The position numbers were made by a program, and so were the translations under genes. From contig JAGVFL010000004.1 in the NCBI GenBank assembly GCA_020057645.1, positions 1 to 6,163 on the forward strand: 6,163 nucleotides of DNA. The letters are read 5' to 3'. Source of the DNA: Candidatus Omnitrophota bacterium. GTDB taxonomy: Bacteria; Omnitrophota; Gorgyraeia; Gorgyraeales; Gorgyraeaceae. Below the pieces are notes generated by a model that saw nothing but the letters and a program-made list of their open reading frames with translations, was not told the origin of the DNA and did no database searches. This document shows positions 5,626 through 6,163 of the stretch, one piece after another (the stretch's first letter is position 1; each line of letters begins with the position of its first letter).

Positions 5626-5654
5626 GTAGGGAACGGTTTAAAACCGTTCCCTAC
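5626..5654. repeat. 29-nt perfect palindrome, copy 2 (REP-like element)
   Basis: The arms GTAGGGAACGGTTT (5626-5639) and AAACCGTTCCCTAC (5641-5654) are exact reverse complements around one central base. Relative to the copy at 2121-2149, arm positions 7 and 9 differ, and both changes are matched by complementary changes in the opposite arm. The shared parts are the GTAGGG ends and the GGTTT core. Its minus-strand first base is the last base of the TAG stop of the preceding gene, and a second TAG lies inside the element. No T tract adjoins it. Confidence 0.85.
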
Positions 5655-5923
5655 TATTGTAATTCTCCTATTAACGTTTCAACTGCTTCAGATATTAAAT
5701 GCCATCTTTCCTGGCTATGTATTGTGTATTTCTGTTTTCTTTTCCAGCCATTATCTGACTTCTGCCATAGATACATACATAGCCGCTTATTGCCCCATGA
5801 TTCAACCAGCACTACTGCCGACCACCACCCAAATCCCCTGCTAATGGTTCTGTATTCCAGGACTTTTAAAGGCGGGCTTATCGGCAGCTTTTCTTCTTCA
5901 TTAATCATCTTCTCATCAGGCAT
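5654..5923 (-). CDS. Uncharacterised 89-residue protein, faintly PC4-like
   Basis: I do not recognise this gene firmly. It encodes a soluble, basic, tryptophan-rich protein with no signal peptide or membrane helix. After a charged N-terminus (1-15) come ISRGFGWWSAVVLVESWG (27-44), LCMYLWQKSDNGWKRKQKYT (48-67) and a C-terminal helix WHLISEAVETLIGEL (74-88). Beta strands followed by a terminal helix, with the lysine/tryptophan-rich GWKRKQKYTIHSQERW segment, recall PC4/YdbC-like single-stranded nucleic-acid-binding folds. That is a weak visual resemblance only. Expression looks real: AAAGGAGG sits 5 nt before the ATG, and the start overlaps the upstream zinc-ribbon gene by 8 nt, so the two are probably translated together. 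The gene ends in TAGTAG, where a palindrome begins. The next gene is the pilin-like protein. Confidence 0.72.
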   Translation of the reverse strand: MPDEKMINEEEKLPISPPLKVLEYRTISRGFGWWSAVVLVESWGNKRLCMYLWQKSDNGWKRKQKYTIHSQERWHLISEAVETLIGELQ

Positions 5924-6163
5924 GTTTTCCTCCTTTCCCCTGCTCTTCTTTTTTATTGTAGCTTCCGCACCTAGGACATTGAGATATGTTAGTGTGCCTG
6001 CTATCTACGTATATGTAAGTGCATATAGAACATTGCAATAAAAAATTTTTTTCAGAAGAAAACTGTTTTGGATCTTTTCTATTTTTAAATATAAGAATCA
6101 TTAAAATAAGACATGTTGTTAAAATAAGGTACACCGCGATTGCTAAGGAAAATTCTATTTTTA
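5916..6163 (-). CDS. Membrane-anchored zinc-ribbon protein, 5' end beyond right edge
   Basis: The frame is open to the window edge, so the true start probably lies outside. A GTG at 6132-6134 would give 72 residues but lacks a Shine-Dalgarno, and it would cut into a hydrophobic stretch that reads through it (EFSLAIAVYLILTTCLILMI). Visible parts are one membrane helix, a basic stop-transfer (FKNRKDPK), a short linker, then a rubredoxin/zinc-ribbon pair CSIC ... CPRC with 17 residues between, followed by a charged tail (KKEEQGKGGKHA). The cysteine pattern suggests one bound zinc ion in the cytoplasm. No enzymatic motif is seen. It overlaps the next gene by 8 nt, indicating an operon. The function is unknown; a scaffold or nucleic-acid/protein-binding role at the membrane is possible inference. 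Confidence 0.72.
   Translation of the reverse strand, partial: KIEFSLAIAVYLILTTCLILMILIFKNRKDPKQFSSEKNFLLQCSICTYIYVDSRHTNISQCPRCGSYNKKEEQGKGGKHA

Noticed and set aside
5724..6041. 105-codon plus-strand open frame
   Set aside because: Antisense to two coupled minus-strand genes, one with a strong ribosome binding site and one with a zinc-ribbon motif.
1..6163. Insertion sequence, prophage, tRNA or rRNA genes
   Set aside because: No transposase or integrase motif, no terminal repeats with duplicated targets, and no RNA-gene signature were seen; the excisionase-like HTH alone is not evidence of a mobile element.

Overview
The window comes from a diderm (outer-membrane-bearing) bacterium: it encodes a secretin with a signal peptide together with the inner-membrane proteins that dock onto it. 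The sequence is AT-rich, the genes are tightly packed, and every supported gene lies on the minus strand, so the window reads from right to left. The fused PilM-PilN, the small helix-turn-helix gene at the head of the pil operon and the zinc-ribbon/pilin-like genes beside it resemble uncultivated lineages such as Omnitrophota. That placement is an inference from memory and carries low confidence.

Right part (about 6163 to 5246): three small genes. The first is a membrane-anchored zinc-ribbon protein whose 5' end lies outside the window. The second, overlapping it by 8 nt, is an 89-residue protein with only a faint resemblance to PC4-like nucleic-acid-binding folds. The third is a GspK/PilX-like minor pilin homologue. 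A 29-nt near-perfect palindrome separates the last two. The group ends at an AT-rich hairpin followed by a long T tract (5161-5214), which looks like its terminator.

Intergenic region (5015-5245): the terminator, four tandem heptamers (5100-5127), and a near-consensus sigma-70 promoter (TTGACA, 17 nt, TATATT; 5061-5089) followed by a short leader with a strong ribosome binding site.

Left part (5014 to 1): an apparent single transcription unit in the order small MerR/excisionase-type HTH regulator, PilM-PilN fusion, PilO, PilP/GspC-like protein, secretin PilQ, and the N-terminal 213 residues of the PilB/GspE-family ATPase, which runs off the left edge. This is the type IVa pilus order (pilMNOPQ, then pilB), although two parts have type II secretion architecture: the PilM-PilN fusion (as in GspL) and the membrane-anchored PilP (as in GspC). 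The ATPase would power assembly in the cytoplasm. PilM-N and PilO would form the inner-membrane alignment platform, PilP would bridge the periplasm, and the secretin would form the outer-membrane pore. Small gaps or overlaps (20 nt, 4-nt overlap, 3 nt, 43 nt, 20 nt) support co-transcription. The one larger junction, pilP-pilQ, holds a second copy of the 29-nt palindrome, which also supplies the pilP stop codon.

The machine itself belongs to a known family. The less ordinary signals are the PilM-PilN fusion with eroded nucleotide-binding motifs, the palindrome family with compensated base changes placed at gene ends, the heptamer array just upstream of the operon promoter, and the uncharacterised zinc-ribbon/WW-motif gene pair.
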